Origin: Flavobacterium sp. ZT3R18
Lineage (GTDB): Bacteria; Bacteroidota; Bacteroidia; Flavobacteriales; Flavobacteriaceae
Assembly: GCF_007097385.1 (NCBI RefSeq)
Contig: NZ_VJZS01000008.1
Coordinates: 1-64,000, forward strand
DNA: 64,000 nt
Direction: 5' to 3'
Of this stretch, positions 17,755 through 27,332 are shown in pieces (position 1 is the first letter of the stretch; each line of letters begins with the position of its first letter). The notes under the pieces were generated by a model that was not told the origin of the DNA, did not search any database, and saw only the letters and a program-made list of their open reading frames with translations. Both the position numbers and the translations under genes were made by a program.

Positions 17755-19092
17755 ATGAAGAAAATTTTACTTTTACTATTATCCATACTAATCACTTCTT
17801 GTTATAAGGAATCATTTATCCCCATTGAAGGCGACTTTACTACTTCGTTTGTAAGTGGAGATGAGTCGGTTCCAGTTACTATTAAAATTAAAAATAACGT
17901 CACAGGTGCAGATACTTACGCTTGGGAATTTGAAGGAGGAAGTCCAAGTACATCTTCTCAAAAAGCCCCAGGAGAGGTTTTATATACAACACAAGGAACG
18001 TTTGCTATAACACTAACGATGACCAATGCGGATGGAGAAAGTAAAAAAATCAGTAAAACGGTTATCATAAAAGAAGGCATTGCTATTCAATTTACGAATA
18101 AAATTATACAAAGTAATTATTCGCCTGTTGAAGTAGAAATAAACAATACCACACCTGGAGATGGACTCACTTTTGTATGGAGTTTTCAGGGCGGGAATCC
18201 CGCCGTTTTTACTGGTAATACACCACCAAATGTTGTCTTTAGTACGCCCGGGGATCATAGCATTAGCTTGACGGTTTCTAATGGATTCGAAAGTCAAACA
18301 CAGACTCAAACGGTAAATGTGGCACCCCATTTGGTAAGCTTATTCTCTTATAGTCCCACTTTTGAAGACGATGATTATCAAGCGAGTGTAACAATCAATT
18401 TTGTGAACCAGTCAGTAAGTGCTACGCAATACAATTGGACTTTTCAAGGAGGTAATCCAGCTACATCAACCACAGAAAATCCTACGGTAACGTTCGCAAA
18501 TACAGGAGCGCATCAAGTAACTTTGGTGGCTTCGAATGGGAAAACAAGCCAATCATTTTCTAGCACTATTACTGTAGCACCTGATACCAATCTAAGGATT
18601 TTTAAGGATGTAAAAATTGGAATTAATTCAGCTCATGCTACAGTTGGGGCAATGTTTTCGACCGCTACCAGACAAGTGTATAAAGCGAGCGAAATCAATG
18701 CTCAGAATAGTCCCCTAATAGATATAGCTTTTCAAGGACTCAATAGTAGTTTTACCTATAATAAATTTATTTCCCCCTCACAGGTTAGTAATTATGGTTT
18801 TTTGGCTTTGGCCAATGCACAAAATACGATATTCATTAATTCACAAGAATTATGCAACTGTGGATTGAATTTTACAGAGACACAGTTTGATGCAATGACA
18901 AATGATACCCCTTTGCAACCTTTGAATATAGTGTATAACGCAGCTGGGAATCAAGAATTTGGTATGTCATATCCTAGAATAGTTTTGTTTAAAACCCAAG
19001 ATGGCAGAAAAGGAGCCATAAAAATTAAAAGCAGGATTCAGAGCGGAGTGAATTCCTATATTCTGTGTGATATTAAAGTACAAAAGCAGTAA
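17755..19092 (+). CDS. Lipoprotein with three PKD domains
   Basis: This is a 445-residue predicted lipoprotein (signal MKKILLLLLSILITSC, Cys16). Three PKD beta-sandwich domains follow, at about residues 25-105, 112-195 and 198-285. Each has the core 'Y.W.F.GG.P..S' then 'G...V.L...N' (YAWEFEGGSPSTSS, FVWSFQGGNPAVFT, YNWTFQGGNPATST). The C-terminal ~150 residues are unassigned and contain a CNCG motif. PKD domains usually mediate protein or glycan binding at the surface. The stop overlaps the next start as TAATG, so it is co-translated with the outer-membrane protein downstream. Confidence 0.75.
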   Translation: MKKILLLLLSILITSCYKESFIPIEGDFTTSFVSGDESVPVTIKIKNNVTGADTYAWEFEGGSPSTSSQKAPGEVLYTTQGTFAITLTMTNADGESKKISKTVIIKEGIAIQFTNKIIQSNYSPVEVEINNTTPGDGLTFVWSFQGGNPAVFTGNTPPNVVFSTPGDHSISLTVSNGFESQTQTQTVNVAPHLVSLFSYSPTFEDDDYQASVTINFVNQSVSATQYNWTFQGGNPATSTTENPTVTFANTGAHQVTLVASNGKTSQSFSSTITVAPDTNLRIFKDVKIGINSAHATVGAMFSTATRQVYKASEINAQNSPLIDIAFQGLNSSFTYNKFISPSQVSNYGFLALANAQNTIFINSQELCNCGLNFTETQFDAMTNDTPLQPLNIVYNAAGNQEFGMSYPRIVLFKTQDGRKGAIKIKSRIQSGVNSYILCDIKVQKQ

Positions 19093-21551
19093 TGGAGATA
19101 GTCAAAAGGAATTATTTATTCGGATTAGCCATTGTTATTGTTTTTTTAATAAGCAGGAAGGGGTATGCTCAAAATGTAGATTTAGAGAATATTTACAAGC
19201 CTAATTTCAAAGTTACGGGAGGGATAAATGCCAATGCAATTTTTTATAATTCGAACCAGAATAGTTCTCGTAAACCCTTTACTTATATGCTTTCGGGGAA
19301 TTTAAATGTGAGTGCTTTTACCTTTAGTATGCCTGTTTCTTACACTATAACGAATCAGGGGAATAATTTGGGGTATACGATGCCTCTTAATTTTAATCGT
19401 TTTTGTTTAATGCCCAAATACAAATGGGTAAAAGCCTATATAGGAGATGTGTCAATGAGTTTTTCGCCCTACACGCTTAATGGTTTGCCTTTCAGAGGGG
19501 CTGGGTTGGAGTTGACGCCAAGAGGTCCTTTTAAAATAAGTTTGATGGGTGGGCAGTTACTGAAGAAAGTATCTGCAAGTGATGGTTTAGACAGTATTCC
19601 AGTATATCAGCGAATGGGGTATGGAGTAAAAATTGGATATGATAAGGAGAAATATAAAATAGGTTGGATTGGATTTTATGCCAAAGATATTTATGGAGAT
19701 GAAACGTTAACCTATGATAAAAAGGGAGTTATGCCAATGGAAAACTGGGTAAATAGTTTTTCTTTCAATACTTCTTTAGTCAAGAATCTAGATTTTAATC
19801 TTGAATATGCACTGTCTGTTTTTACAGATGATGCTAGAGCCAATCGCATTTTGGAAGGCGGATTTAGAAATAAAATGTTTTCGGTAAAAGAGACTACCAG
19901 TTTTCAAAAAGCCATTAATGCAGGTTTTACTTATTCGATTCAAAAAAGTAGGTTGGGTTTGGTATACGAACGAATTGATCCCAACTACAGAACTTTAGGT
20001 TCCTTATATTTTTCGAATGATTTAGAGAATATTGCGTTCACATTCTCTCGCCCTTTCTATAGAGATAATATAACTCTTGCCGCTAGTCTAGGATATCAAA
20101 GAGATGATTTAGCTGATCAAAAGAAGCAGAATACAAAAAGAATTGTTGGGTCGGTGAATCTGAACTATAAAATAAATGACCGAATCAATTTTTCGGGTAC
20201 CTATTCTAATTTTTCGACGTACACCAATAAAAGTTTGAACCAATTTGATTTGATTAATAATTCCAATATAATGCCTGCGGATACTTTAAATTACAGGCAG
20301 TTGTCACAAAACGCAACTGCAAATTTAACGTACGCTTTTGGGAAAAGTAAAAATCAAAATTTGAATTTTAATTATAATATTTCCGGTCAAGCCAATGAAC
20401 AAGCGGGAATTATCAGAAGAGGACAAGCCAGTATGATTCAGAATTATAATTTGGCACATTCGATAAATTTTATTGAAATGAAAATTGCCTTAAACAGCTC
20501 CCTAAATTACACCAATAATCAGGTGGGGCAAAATGATAATTCTTCGGCTGGGGCATCAGTTGGAGCATCTAAAAAGTTATTCAAAGATAAGTTGAATACT
20601 AATTTTGGAGTACTATATAATACCTCTCAAGGGAATATGAATTCGAGTTCTGTATTTGGCATTAAACTTAATAATAGTTATATGATTGAAAGGCATAATT
20701 TTAATATGAGTATTATTTCTATGTTTAGAAATAGTTCTAACAGTAAGAATTATAATGATTTAACTGCAACATTAAATTACTCTTATTCAATAGATAAAAT
20801 AAAATTGCCATCAAAAAAAGAGTCTGAAAAAGTAAAAGAAGTTGTTTCTAATCCTGTTCTAAAAATAGATTATAAGGACAAAACATATGAAGGAACAAGA
20901 GATAACATTATAAAGCAATTACAAGAACTTCAACTTGATTTACGACCGATCCCAAAAGAAGATTCAGATGAATTAGAACATTTATTAACACTTGTTACTT
21001 TGACCCCTGATGATAAAAGGTTTAAAGAAAAAGCTTTAAATTATTTAAGCACTTATGAGTTATATAGTAATATGTTAAATAGATACAACGAATATATTCA
21101 TAAAACAGTAAAAAGTCTGCAAAAAGAAATGATTCCAATGGATGAAGCATTTGAAAATGATTATGCAATGGCTCAGGGCAGAGTAAATAAACATAAGTTG
21201 AATGGAGTAGCCGTAAAAGAGATAACCAACAAAACGAGTTATAATTCTTATTTAAAATTGGTGGAAAGAAAAGATAAAAAATCACAGCGTTTATTAGTTC
21301 ATAGATGGATGCTTAATGAAATTTCAAAACTTGCGAAAACATCCGCAGATGAAATTCATCAAAACGATAATCTTTCCAATTTTAATATACTAGAATTAGC
21401 TCATTTCTTTGAAATGATCAAAGAGAAAAAAAGGGAAGATAAAATAATTGAAGCATTAAAAATAAAATTAATCCCTTTTTATGACAATTTAGCGATTAAA
21501 AATGGTAAAGAGGATCAAGTAGAACTTAAGTATTTAAGGAATAATAAATGA
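19092..21551 (+). CDS. Probable outer-membrane beta-barrel with helical C-terminal extension
   Basis: This is an 819-residue exported protein with signal MEIVKRNYLFGLAIVIVFLISRKGYAQ. Residues about 35-570 show alternating aromatic/hydrophobic strands with polar turns typical of outer-membrane barrels (FTYMLSGNLNVSAFTFSMPV, LNYKINDRINFSGTYSNFSTY). From about residue 575 the character changes to a charged, helical domain of some 245 residues (KKESEKVKEVV...EMIKEKKREDKIIEALKIKL). That tail is unusual for a barrel, which normally ends in an aromatic strand; it may face the periplasm or the surface. TAATG coupling to the PKD lipoprotein suggests that the two form one complex. The substrate is unknown. 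Confidence 0.65.
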   Translation: MEIVKRNYLFGLAIVIVFLISRKGYAQNVDLENIYKPNFKVTGGINANAIFYNSNQNSSRKPFTYMLSGNLNVSAFTFSMPVSYTITNQGNNLGYTMPLNFNRFCLMPKYKWVKAYIGDVSMSFSPYTLNGLPFRGAGLELTPRGPFKISLMGGQLLKKVSASDGLDSIPVYQRMGYGVKIGYDKEKYKIGWIGFYAKDIYGDETLTYDKKGVMPMENWVNSFSFNTSLVKNLDFNLEYALSVFTDDARANRILEGGFRNKMFSVKETTSFQKAINAGFTYSIQKSRLGLVYERIDPNYRTLGSLYFSNDLENIAFTFSRPFYRDNITLAASLGYQRDDLADQKKQNTKRIVGSVNLNYKINDRINFSGTYSNFSTYTNKSLNQFDLINNSNIMPADTLNYRQLSQNATANLTYAFGKSKNQNLNFNYNISGQANEQAGIIRRGQASMIQNYNLAHSINFIEMKIALNSSLNYTNNQVGQNDNSSAGASVGASKKLFKDKLNTNFGVLYNTSQGNMNSSSVFGIKLNNSYMIERHNFNMSIISMFRNSSNSKNYNDLTATLNYSYSIDKIKLPSKKESEKVKEVVSNPVLKIDYKDKTYEGTRDNIIKQLQELQLDLRPIPKEDSDELEHLLTLVTLTPDDKRFKEKALNYLSTYELYSNMLNRYNEYIHKTVKSLQKEMIPMDEAFENDYAMAQGRVNKHKLNGVAVKEITNKTSYNSYLKLVERKDKKSQRLLVHRWMLNEISKLAKTSADEIHQNDNLSNFNILELAHFFEMIKEKKREDKIIEALKIKLIPFYDNLAIKNGKEDQVELKYLRNNK

Positions 21552-21688
21552 TTGAAAAAGGATGGTTATTTGTAATAAAATCAGGATTAGATGGCTGCTT
21601 TATTTACAAAAGGAACAATTATTTACTAATGATTTCACCATTAACACAAGTTTGTTTAGTAAAGGTTTATTTTGAAACATTTACTTAA
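21548..21688 (+). CDS. Small coupled ORF, 46 residues
   Basis: ATG 21548 overlaps the stop of the barrel gene as ATGA (21548-21551) and opens 46 codons ending in TAA at 21686-21688. The product (starting MIEKGWLFVIKSGLDGCFIY) has no signal peptide and is moderately hydrophobic. The coupling suggests it is translated, but length and composition give no further support. It may be an immunity-like partner of the barrel's helical tail or a truncated gene. Confidence 0.35.
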   Translation: MIEKGWLFVIKSGLDGCFIYKRNNYLLMISPLTQVCLVKVYFETFT

Positions 21689-21750
21689 GCAAAGATCAAT
21701 ATATAAAGAGTATAACATTATAGGGTTACTAAAAAATAAATTTTACGTGC

Positions 21751-24700
21751 ATGAAAAATTTTTATAAAATACATTTGTCGGTTTTATTTATTATACTTTC
21801 GGTTGTTTTTTCTTACGGGCAAGATATTGCAGCTCCAAAAGAATTAGGTGCAGCTACAAGTGCGATCGAAAAGATTGAAGCATCTGATCGTTGGGTTGAT
21901 AAATTCGGTAGTCAAGATTTGGTGGAATTGCCAATTGGCATACGTAAATCGGTAAGTAATGTGAGTTACTCCATTGGGATAACAAAGGCTACTTTTTCTC
22001 CAGAATATACTACATTAACGGTATTTTGTAGAGTTGACATTCCGCAAAAAGATAAAAATGGACTGCCAATGCAATTGTTTTTTGGAGCCGATGATGTCAA
22101 ACTTTCCCATCAAGGAGGGATTATAGGAGAAGCAAAACTCGTATTGCTTGGTAATATTGATATTCCTTTTAGTGGTAATAAATGGCAACTGTCTTTGTAT
22201 GGTGGTTTTGATATGGCAACTGGTGCAACCAAAGATTTGACTTATGTTACCATAGATTGTGATGGGTTTAAGGAAATGAAAATTTCGGGAGCTGTCGAGT
22301 TTTCCAGAGATTTAATATTGCCAATAGATCCCAAAACGAGGACGGTAGATGAAACAAAAACAAAAGTACCTAAGACCTACTACAACGGGAAAACCTATCA
22401 AATACCGAATAGAGTTAGAGGGGAATTTAATTTTATGGCCAGTAACTGGAATGATATTCTAGTAAATGTAATCTTGCAACCTTTTGTTTTGAAAGACAAA
22501 CGAAATGGCAAAGATTATGATGGTAATTTTCAATTTTTGGTCAGTAATGCTGTTTTGGATTTAAGTGATTTAAAAAATAATCCAGGAGTTGTTTTTCCGG
22601 AATACTATACTAAAAACGCACTATTGGTCCCCAGCCCTGATGCTTGGAGAGGAGTGTATGTACAAACATTTGATGTTGGTTTACCCAAAGAGTTTAAAAC
22701 AACTGATACGGCTGCAAAAAATGAAAGAATTCACATAGGAGCTCAGAATCTTATTATTGATAAGTATGGTGTTTCGGGCACTTTTTATGCTGATAATGTG
22801 TTCCCCTTGGATAGAGGAATTACGAGCGAAGAAAAATCTTGGGCCTATTCCTTAGATCATATAGATATTACCATTGCAGCCAATACTTTTGTAAAAGCCA
22901 ATTTGAGTGGGCAAATACTGTTGCCAATTACTAAATATTCAGAACCAAAACCAGAAGGGATTTCAAATAATACTAAAGCTGCAACAATAGTAGATGTACA
23001 ATCGAATGCTTCGGGTGTTGGAGTTTCTTCCACTGCTATTCCTGAATCAAAGCCAGTCACAGATACAGTTGCACCTAAGGTTGGTACTCCAGCTCCGCCA
23101 CAAACCAAAAGAGTAGGTTTGGCCTATCAAGGATTTATCTCTTCAGAAGAACAGCGGTTAACAGTAACGAGTAAAGATTCAATTAGCTTTAGTTTCTGGA
23201 AAGCAAGAGCTCTTTTATTACCCAATAGTTCAATAGAATTAAAATTGGTCAATGGTAAGTTTTTACCAAAAGCCAATTTGTATGGTAGCTTGTGTATTGC
23301 TGCAAATCAAAGCAAAGACGAAGCAGACGATGCGAAAGGCAAAAAGGCAGTTGATTTTAAGGGAATTTCATTCCAAAACCTACAGTTGCAAACTGTATCT
23401 CCAATAATTTCGGTTGATGCGATGGGTTATTCAGGTAAAGTTGCTTTTTCTAATTTCCCTGTCTCTATCGCGAATATTGACGTAATGGTCAAGGATACTG
23501 ATACCAAAATAAGTTTTGATTTGGGATTAAACTTGATGGAAAGTATTGGTGCAGGAGCCACAGCCCGAATAGGTATAAAAGGCAAAATGTATGAAGAGAA
23601 TTTTAAACAAAAATGGAAATATGACGGAATAGATGTATCGGCGATAACAATAAAGTGTGAATTCAGTGGATTAAAAATAAATGGAAATTTAATTTTAATG
23701 AAAGAAGATCCACTCTATGGGGATGGATTTAGTGCTGACTTAGAAGTTGATGTTGCAGGTGTAGTGAATGTAAAGGCCAAAGCCATTTTTGGTAAATCAA
23801 CATTTCGTTATTGGTATTTTGATGCTTCTGTCAAATGGCCACCAGCTCCTTCACCATTTATGATTAATGGTTTTGGAGGAGGAGCTTATTATAAAATGAG
23901 TCGAAGACCTGGCGTAGCTCTTTCTGAGTTTTCTCCATCTGGGTTAAGTTATATTCCTAATGAAAAAATTAGTCTCGGCGTTAAGGCTTTAATCTATTTC
24001 CATATTGGAAGCGAAACCATATGTGATGGAGAAGCAGGATTTGAAATCGCTTTTAATTCTAAGGGAGGTATTAATACATTAGCCGTATTTGGTAAAGCGG
24101 GTGTAATGGCAAAAATACCAGGATTAAAAAGTGTTTCAGGTTTAATGCAAAAAGTAGCTACTAATGCAAACGCTATGAAGGCTTTTTCAGCTCCAAAAGA
24201 AAATAATCAAGGGGAGTCAATTGAAAAAGAAAATTTAAAAAAAGCAAACGAAACAATTCCAGGTGATTTATCGGCACAAGTGGGTATAAATGTTGCCACA
24301 GCCATACAATATGATTTTGAAAATCATTCTCTGCATGGTACTTTGGATGTTTATATTAATACTCCTGGCAATTTTCTTTCCGGAATTGGACCAGGAGGAA
24401 GAGCAGGGTGGGCAGTTTTTCATAAAGATCCGAAAGATTGGTATATGTACATCGGTACCCCAGATGATAGATGTGGTGTAAAGATTGGTGTTGCAGGAAT
24501 GTTTTTGCAGACGACCAGCTATTTTATGGCAGGAACGCTTTTGCCGGGAAGTCCTCCACCTCCACCAGTTGTTGCTCAAATTTTAGGTGTTGATGCCAAG
24601 GAGTTGGATTATATGCGAGATGAAAATGCATTGGCAAACGGAGGAGGATTAGCCTTTGGTGCCAGTTTGAATTTTGACACTGGAGACTTAAGCTTTTTAT

Positions 24701-26505
24701 TATTTTATGCTCGTTTTCAAGCAGGAATGGGTTTTGATATCATGCTAAAAGATTATCAAGAAGCAAGATGTTCTAATACAGGAAAGCAAGTAGGTATTAA
24801 TGGATGGTACGCTAATGGACAATCCTATGCCTACTTGCAGGGAGAGCTAGGAATACAGGTAAAACTGTCCTTTTTAAAACTTAAAGTTCCAATTATTTCT
24901 GGAGGTGCGGCCGTTTTGTTACAAGCAAAATTGCCCAATCCAGTTTGGATGAGAGGTTACGTAGGTGGAAATATGAATATTCTAGGCGGAATGATAAAAG
25001 GAAAATTCCGTTTTAAATTACTAATTGGGGAGGAATGCATGTTTGAAAATGCGTCTCCGCTCGGAGGTCTTAAACTAATTACGGATGTGACTCCTAAACA
25101 AAGTTCGAGTGAAGTAGATGTTTTTGCAGTACCGCAAGCCGCATTTTCTATGAAAGTTAATGAATCTTTTGTGATTCCAGAAGATCAGGGAGATGTTACC
25201 TATAAAGTGATTTTGGAACAATTCAAAGTTTTTGATGGCACAACCGAAATACCTGGAGTTTTAGAATGGAATTCTATGAAAGACAAAGCTGATTTTGTTT
25301 CAACAGATATATTACCTCCGCATAAATCACTAACAGTAAAAGTAGCGGTAAGCTTTCAAAAAATGGTTAATGGAGTTTTTCAAGCTATAAAAACAGATGG
25401 AAAAGTCGCTCAAGAATATGAAGAAAGAATCTTTAATACAGGGGGAGCTCCAAACCATATTCCACTAACCAATATAAAATATTCTTATCCTGTTGTTGAA
25501 CAAAAGTATTTTCTAGAGGAAGAATATCCTAAAGGGTATATTCAACTCAAACGAGGTCAAGATTATCTATTTGATGATGTAAAATGGGAAACTAAAGTAA
25601 AATTGAATGAGAATGGAATCTCAAATTCCAAATCAACCGATTTTAGTTATGACACAAGTTCAAACGAAGTTTCGTACGAAATGGTAAACATTAGCCAAGA
25701 GAAAAAATATAACTTAGCCATTGTATCTAATTTAAAAGAAGAGCGACAAGTTAACGCTAGTCCTATCGTAAAAACAACCACAATTGATAATGATGGAAAT
25801 AATATTCAGGTTAGCGAAAATCAAGCAAGTGAAGTTTCAAAAGCTGGAGAGATTGAACGTTTAACCTATGAGTTTAACACGGGTAAATACAAATCATTTA
25901 CTTCAAAAATGAATGCAATAAGTACACAAAATTATAATTTTGGTGTATTGTATTCAGATGTTATTTATTTAACAAATACAATTTCTAGTGAGGAAGCTTT
26001 TGATTTGGTTGATTTGCAGGGTGTGAAATATACGGACAATACCCCTTTGATAACAGCACAATCGGCATTAAATGACACATATTATGCCGCCGATATTTAT
26101 CCATTTTTGTATAAGGATTATCCTTTGAATGGAACATATTTCATAACCAATCGTGATGTCAAAGAACTAGGTGTTGTTCCAAACAAAGCCATTCCTCTGA
26201 ATTCGTATTATATGACAAGCATAGAGAATGATGTTAACCAATCATGGACAAAAGGTAATTTTCCATTCAAATACAATTTACCTTTATTATATAAGCAAGA
26301 TTGGGTCGATATTTATAATCAGATAATGAATGATTATGTTAATGGAAAAGTAAGCAGTACCTCCTTGGCAAAACAATTCCTTACTAGTGATTACCTATTT
26401 ATGCGCTACGGTTCTTATGAAATTAAAGTGAAGTATTGTTTACCAGGGAATAAAAAAACTACTGAGTTTGTTTATAAATTCAAGAATAATAATAATTTTA
26501 GGTAG
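21751..26505 (+). CDS. Giant exported protein of unknown function
   Basis: This is a 1584-residue exported protein with signal MKNFYKIHLSVLFIILSVVFSYG. The body is beta-rich and Gly-rich without membrane helices. Residues about 420-455 form a low-complexity Ser/Thr/Pro linker. About 600-1130 has long amphipathic strands with repeated 'GG' turns (for example GFGGGAYYKMS, GPGGRAGWAVF, NGGGLAFGASLNF) and a proline run LLPGSPPPPPVV near residue 930. The last ~400 residues are a different, mixed domain. No T9SS sorting domain is present. I recognise no family. The succession adhesin, toxin, PKD lipoprotein, barrel, giant protein suggests a structural or export partner for the surface proteins. A strong terminator follows. 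Confidence 0.6.
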   Translation: MKNFYKIHLSVLFIILSVVFSYGQDIAAPKELGAATSAIEKIEASDRWVDKFGSQDLVELPIGIRKSVSNVSYSIGITKATFSPEYTTLTVFCRVDIPQKDKNGLPMQLFFGADDVKLSHQGGIIGEAKLVLLGNIDIPFSGNKWQLSLYGGFDMATGATKDLTYVTIDCDGFKEMKISGAVEFSRDLILPIDPKTRTVDETKTKVPKTYYNGKTYQIPNRVRGEFNFMASNWNDILVNVILQPFVLKDKRNGKDYDGNFQFLVSNAVLDLSDLKNNPGVVFPEYYTKNALLVPSPDAWRGVYVQTFDVGLPKEFKTTDTAAKNERIHIGAQNLIIDKYGVSGTFYADNVFPLDRGITSEEKSWAYSLDHIDITIAANTFVKANLSGQILLPITKYSEPKPEGISNNTKAATIVDVQSNASGVGVSSTAIPESKPVTDTVAPKVGTPAPPQTKRVGLAYQGFISSEEQRLTVTSKDSISFSFWKARALLLPNSSIELKLVNGKFLPKANLYGSLCIAANQSKDEADDAKGKKAVDFKGISFQNLQLQTVSPIISVDAMGYSGKVAFSNFPVSIANIDVMVKDTDTKISFDLGLNLMESIGAGATARIGIKGKMYEENFKQKWKYDGIDVSAITIKCEFSGLKINGNLILMKEDPLYGDGFSADLEVDVAGVVNVKAKAIFGKSTFRYWYFDASVKWPPAPSPFMINGFGGGAYYKMSRRPGVALSEFSPSGLSYIPNEKISLGVKALIYFHIGSETICDGEAGFEIAFNSKGGINTLAVFGKAGVMAKIPGLKSVSGLMQKVATNANAMKAFSAPKENNQGESIEKENLKKANETIPGDLSAQVGINVATAIQYDFENHSLHGTLDVYINTPGNFLSGIGPGGRAGWAVFHKDPKDWYMYIGTPDDRCGVKIGVAGMFLQTTSYFMAGTLLPGSPPPPPVVAQILGVDAKELDYMRDENALANGGGLAFGASLNFDTGDLSFLLFYARFQAGMGFDIMLKDYQEARCSNTGKQVGINGWYANGQSYAYLQGELGIQVKLSFLKLKVPIISGGAAVLLQAKLPNPVWMRGYVGGNMNILGGMIKGKFRFKLLIGEECMFENASPLGGLKLITDVTPKQSSSEVDVFAVPQAAFSMKVNESFVIPEDQGDVTYKVILEQFKVFDGTTEIPGVLEWNSMKDKADFVSTDILPPHKSLTVKVAVSFQKMVNGVFQAIKTDGKVAQEYEERIFNTGGAPNHIPLTNIKYSYPVVEQKYFLEEEYPKGYIQLKRGQDYLFDDVKWETKVKLNENGISNSKSTDFSYDTSSNEVSYEMVNISQEKKYNLAIVSNLKEERQVNASPIVKTTTIDNDGNNIQVSENQASEVSKAGEIERLTYEFNTGKYKSFTSKMNAISTQNYNFGVLYSDVIYLTNTISSEEAFDLVDLQGVKYTDNTPLITAQSALNDTYYAADIYPFLYKDYPLNGTYFITNRDVKELGVVPNKAIPLNSYYMTSIENDVNQSWTKGNFPFKYNLPLLYKQDWVDIYNQIMNDYVNGKVSSTSLAKQFLTSDYLFMRYGSYEIKVKYCLPGNKKTTEFVYKFKNNNNFR

Positions 26506-26514
26506 CCAGTTATT

Positions 26515-26551
26515 AAATCCATCTCAAGACTATTTTGAGATGGATTTTTTT
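26515..26551 (+). terminator. Rho-independent terminator
   Basis: AAATCCATCTCAA (26515-26527) pairs perfectly over 13 bp with TTGAGATGGATTT (26535-26547) around a 7-nt loop, and a run of Ts continues to 26551. It lies 10 nt after the stop of the giant exported protein and closes the large + strand locus. Confidence 0.9.
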
Positions 26552-27332
26552 AAATGAATTTTCTATTTTTCGTTAATGTGATGAATCACTCTTAATTATC
26601 AGGTGTTTGAGTTAATACTTAAGTAACCCAATGTCGGCGATTACAATTTATGACTGCTCATTTTTAAGCTTCTCAATGAAATATGTGGTCGGCATCCCGG
26701 CTCTGGAAAAAAAGCATTTGCGAAACGTTGTGTACTGCTAAATCCTTAAATTTGTAAAACATTCTCTTTCATAATCAAATGCACTAACTCCAAATTTTCA
26801 TAGGTAAAATTTACCTATGATTGCAAAGCAATTTTTTCTTAATTAACTTCGTAGTAGACTGAAAGAAAATCTTGAAAAGAAAATCCCAATCCAAAACTAT
26901 CATGGACATAATATGTCTATGATAGCAAAGTAACTTTTTCTTGATTAACTTCGTAGTTGACTGAATAATGAACTTGAAAAATGTGTGAGTATGGATCTCA
27001 AGATTGTGTAGAAAGATTTAAACTCAGATTGATTTACTTTTTCATGTCATTTGGCTAATTTTGAAAGTCCAATGAATTTATAGCTTGTTTTTTCAAAGAG
27101 AGTTCTCAAATCTCGAACTTAACCATAGGCTTTTTCAATGTCAGGATACAAGTCGATATCAAAAGGTGGGATCGGATCAAATAGGATCAATCCTAAAAGT
27201 GATTTTATATCTGTGCTGGTGTAAACGCTTAATTGAAGATTTGTACGTATATTTGGTAAGGTGGTTTTTATTAAGTATTTGCGCTTCTAATTCCCCACGT
27301 AGAAAAACCAAAATATTGTACACCCTTTTAGA
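26552..27332 (+). other. Long intergenic stretch upstream of the Crp-type gene
   Basis: About 780 nt with no convincing gene. It contains a duplicated hairpin element (26791-26980). The ORFs present are short, have odd composition (for example one at 27085-27336 overlapping the next gene) and look random. The 200 nt before 27333 should hold the promoter of the regulator gene, but I see no clear consensus. Confidence 0.5.
26791..26980 (+). repeat. Two copies of an ~88-nt element with covarying hairpins
   Basis: Copy one (26791-26879) and copy two (26892-26980) share a tail, GCAAAG(C/T)AA(T/C)TTTTTCTT(A/G)ATTAACTTCGTAGT(A/T)GACTGAA (split here by variable sites). Each is headed by a palindrome: CATAGGTAAA-A-TTTACCTATG in copy one (26799-26819) and CATGGACATA-A-TATGTCTATG in copy two (26901-26921). 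The stems differ at several positions, yet both arms change together, leaving 10 paired bases in each (one a G-U in copy two). This points to selection for structure. No transposase is nearby. Confidence 0.65.

Noticed and set aside
18190..18204. GGCGGG-AAT-CCCGCC hairpin in the PKD lipoprotein gene
   Set aside because: It encodes GNPA of the PKD core, which recurs in the neighbouring domains with other codons, so protein constraint probably explains it.
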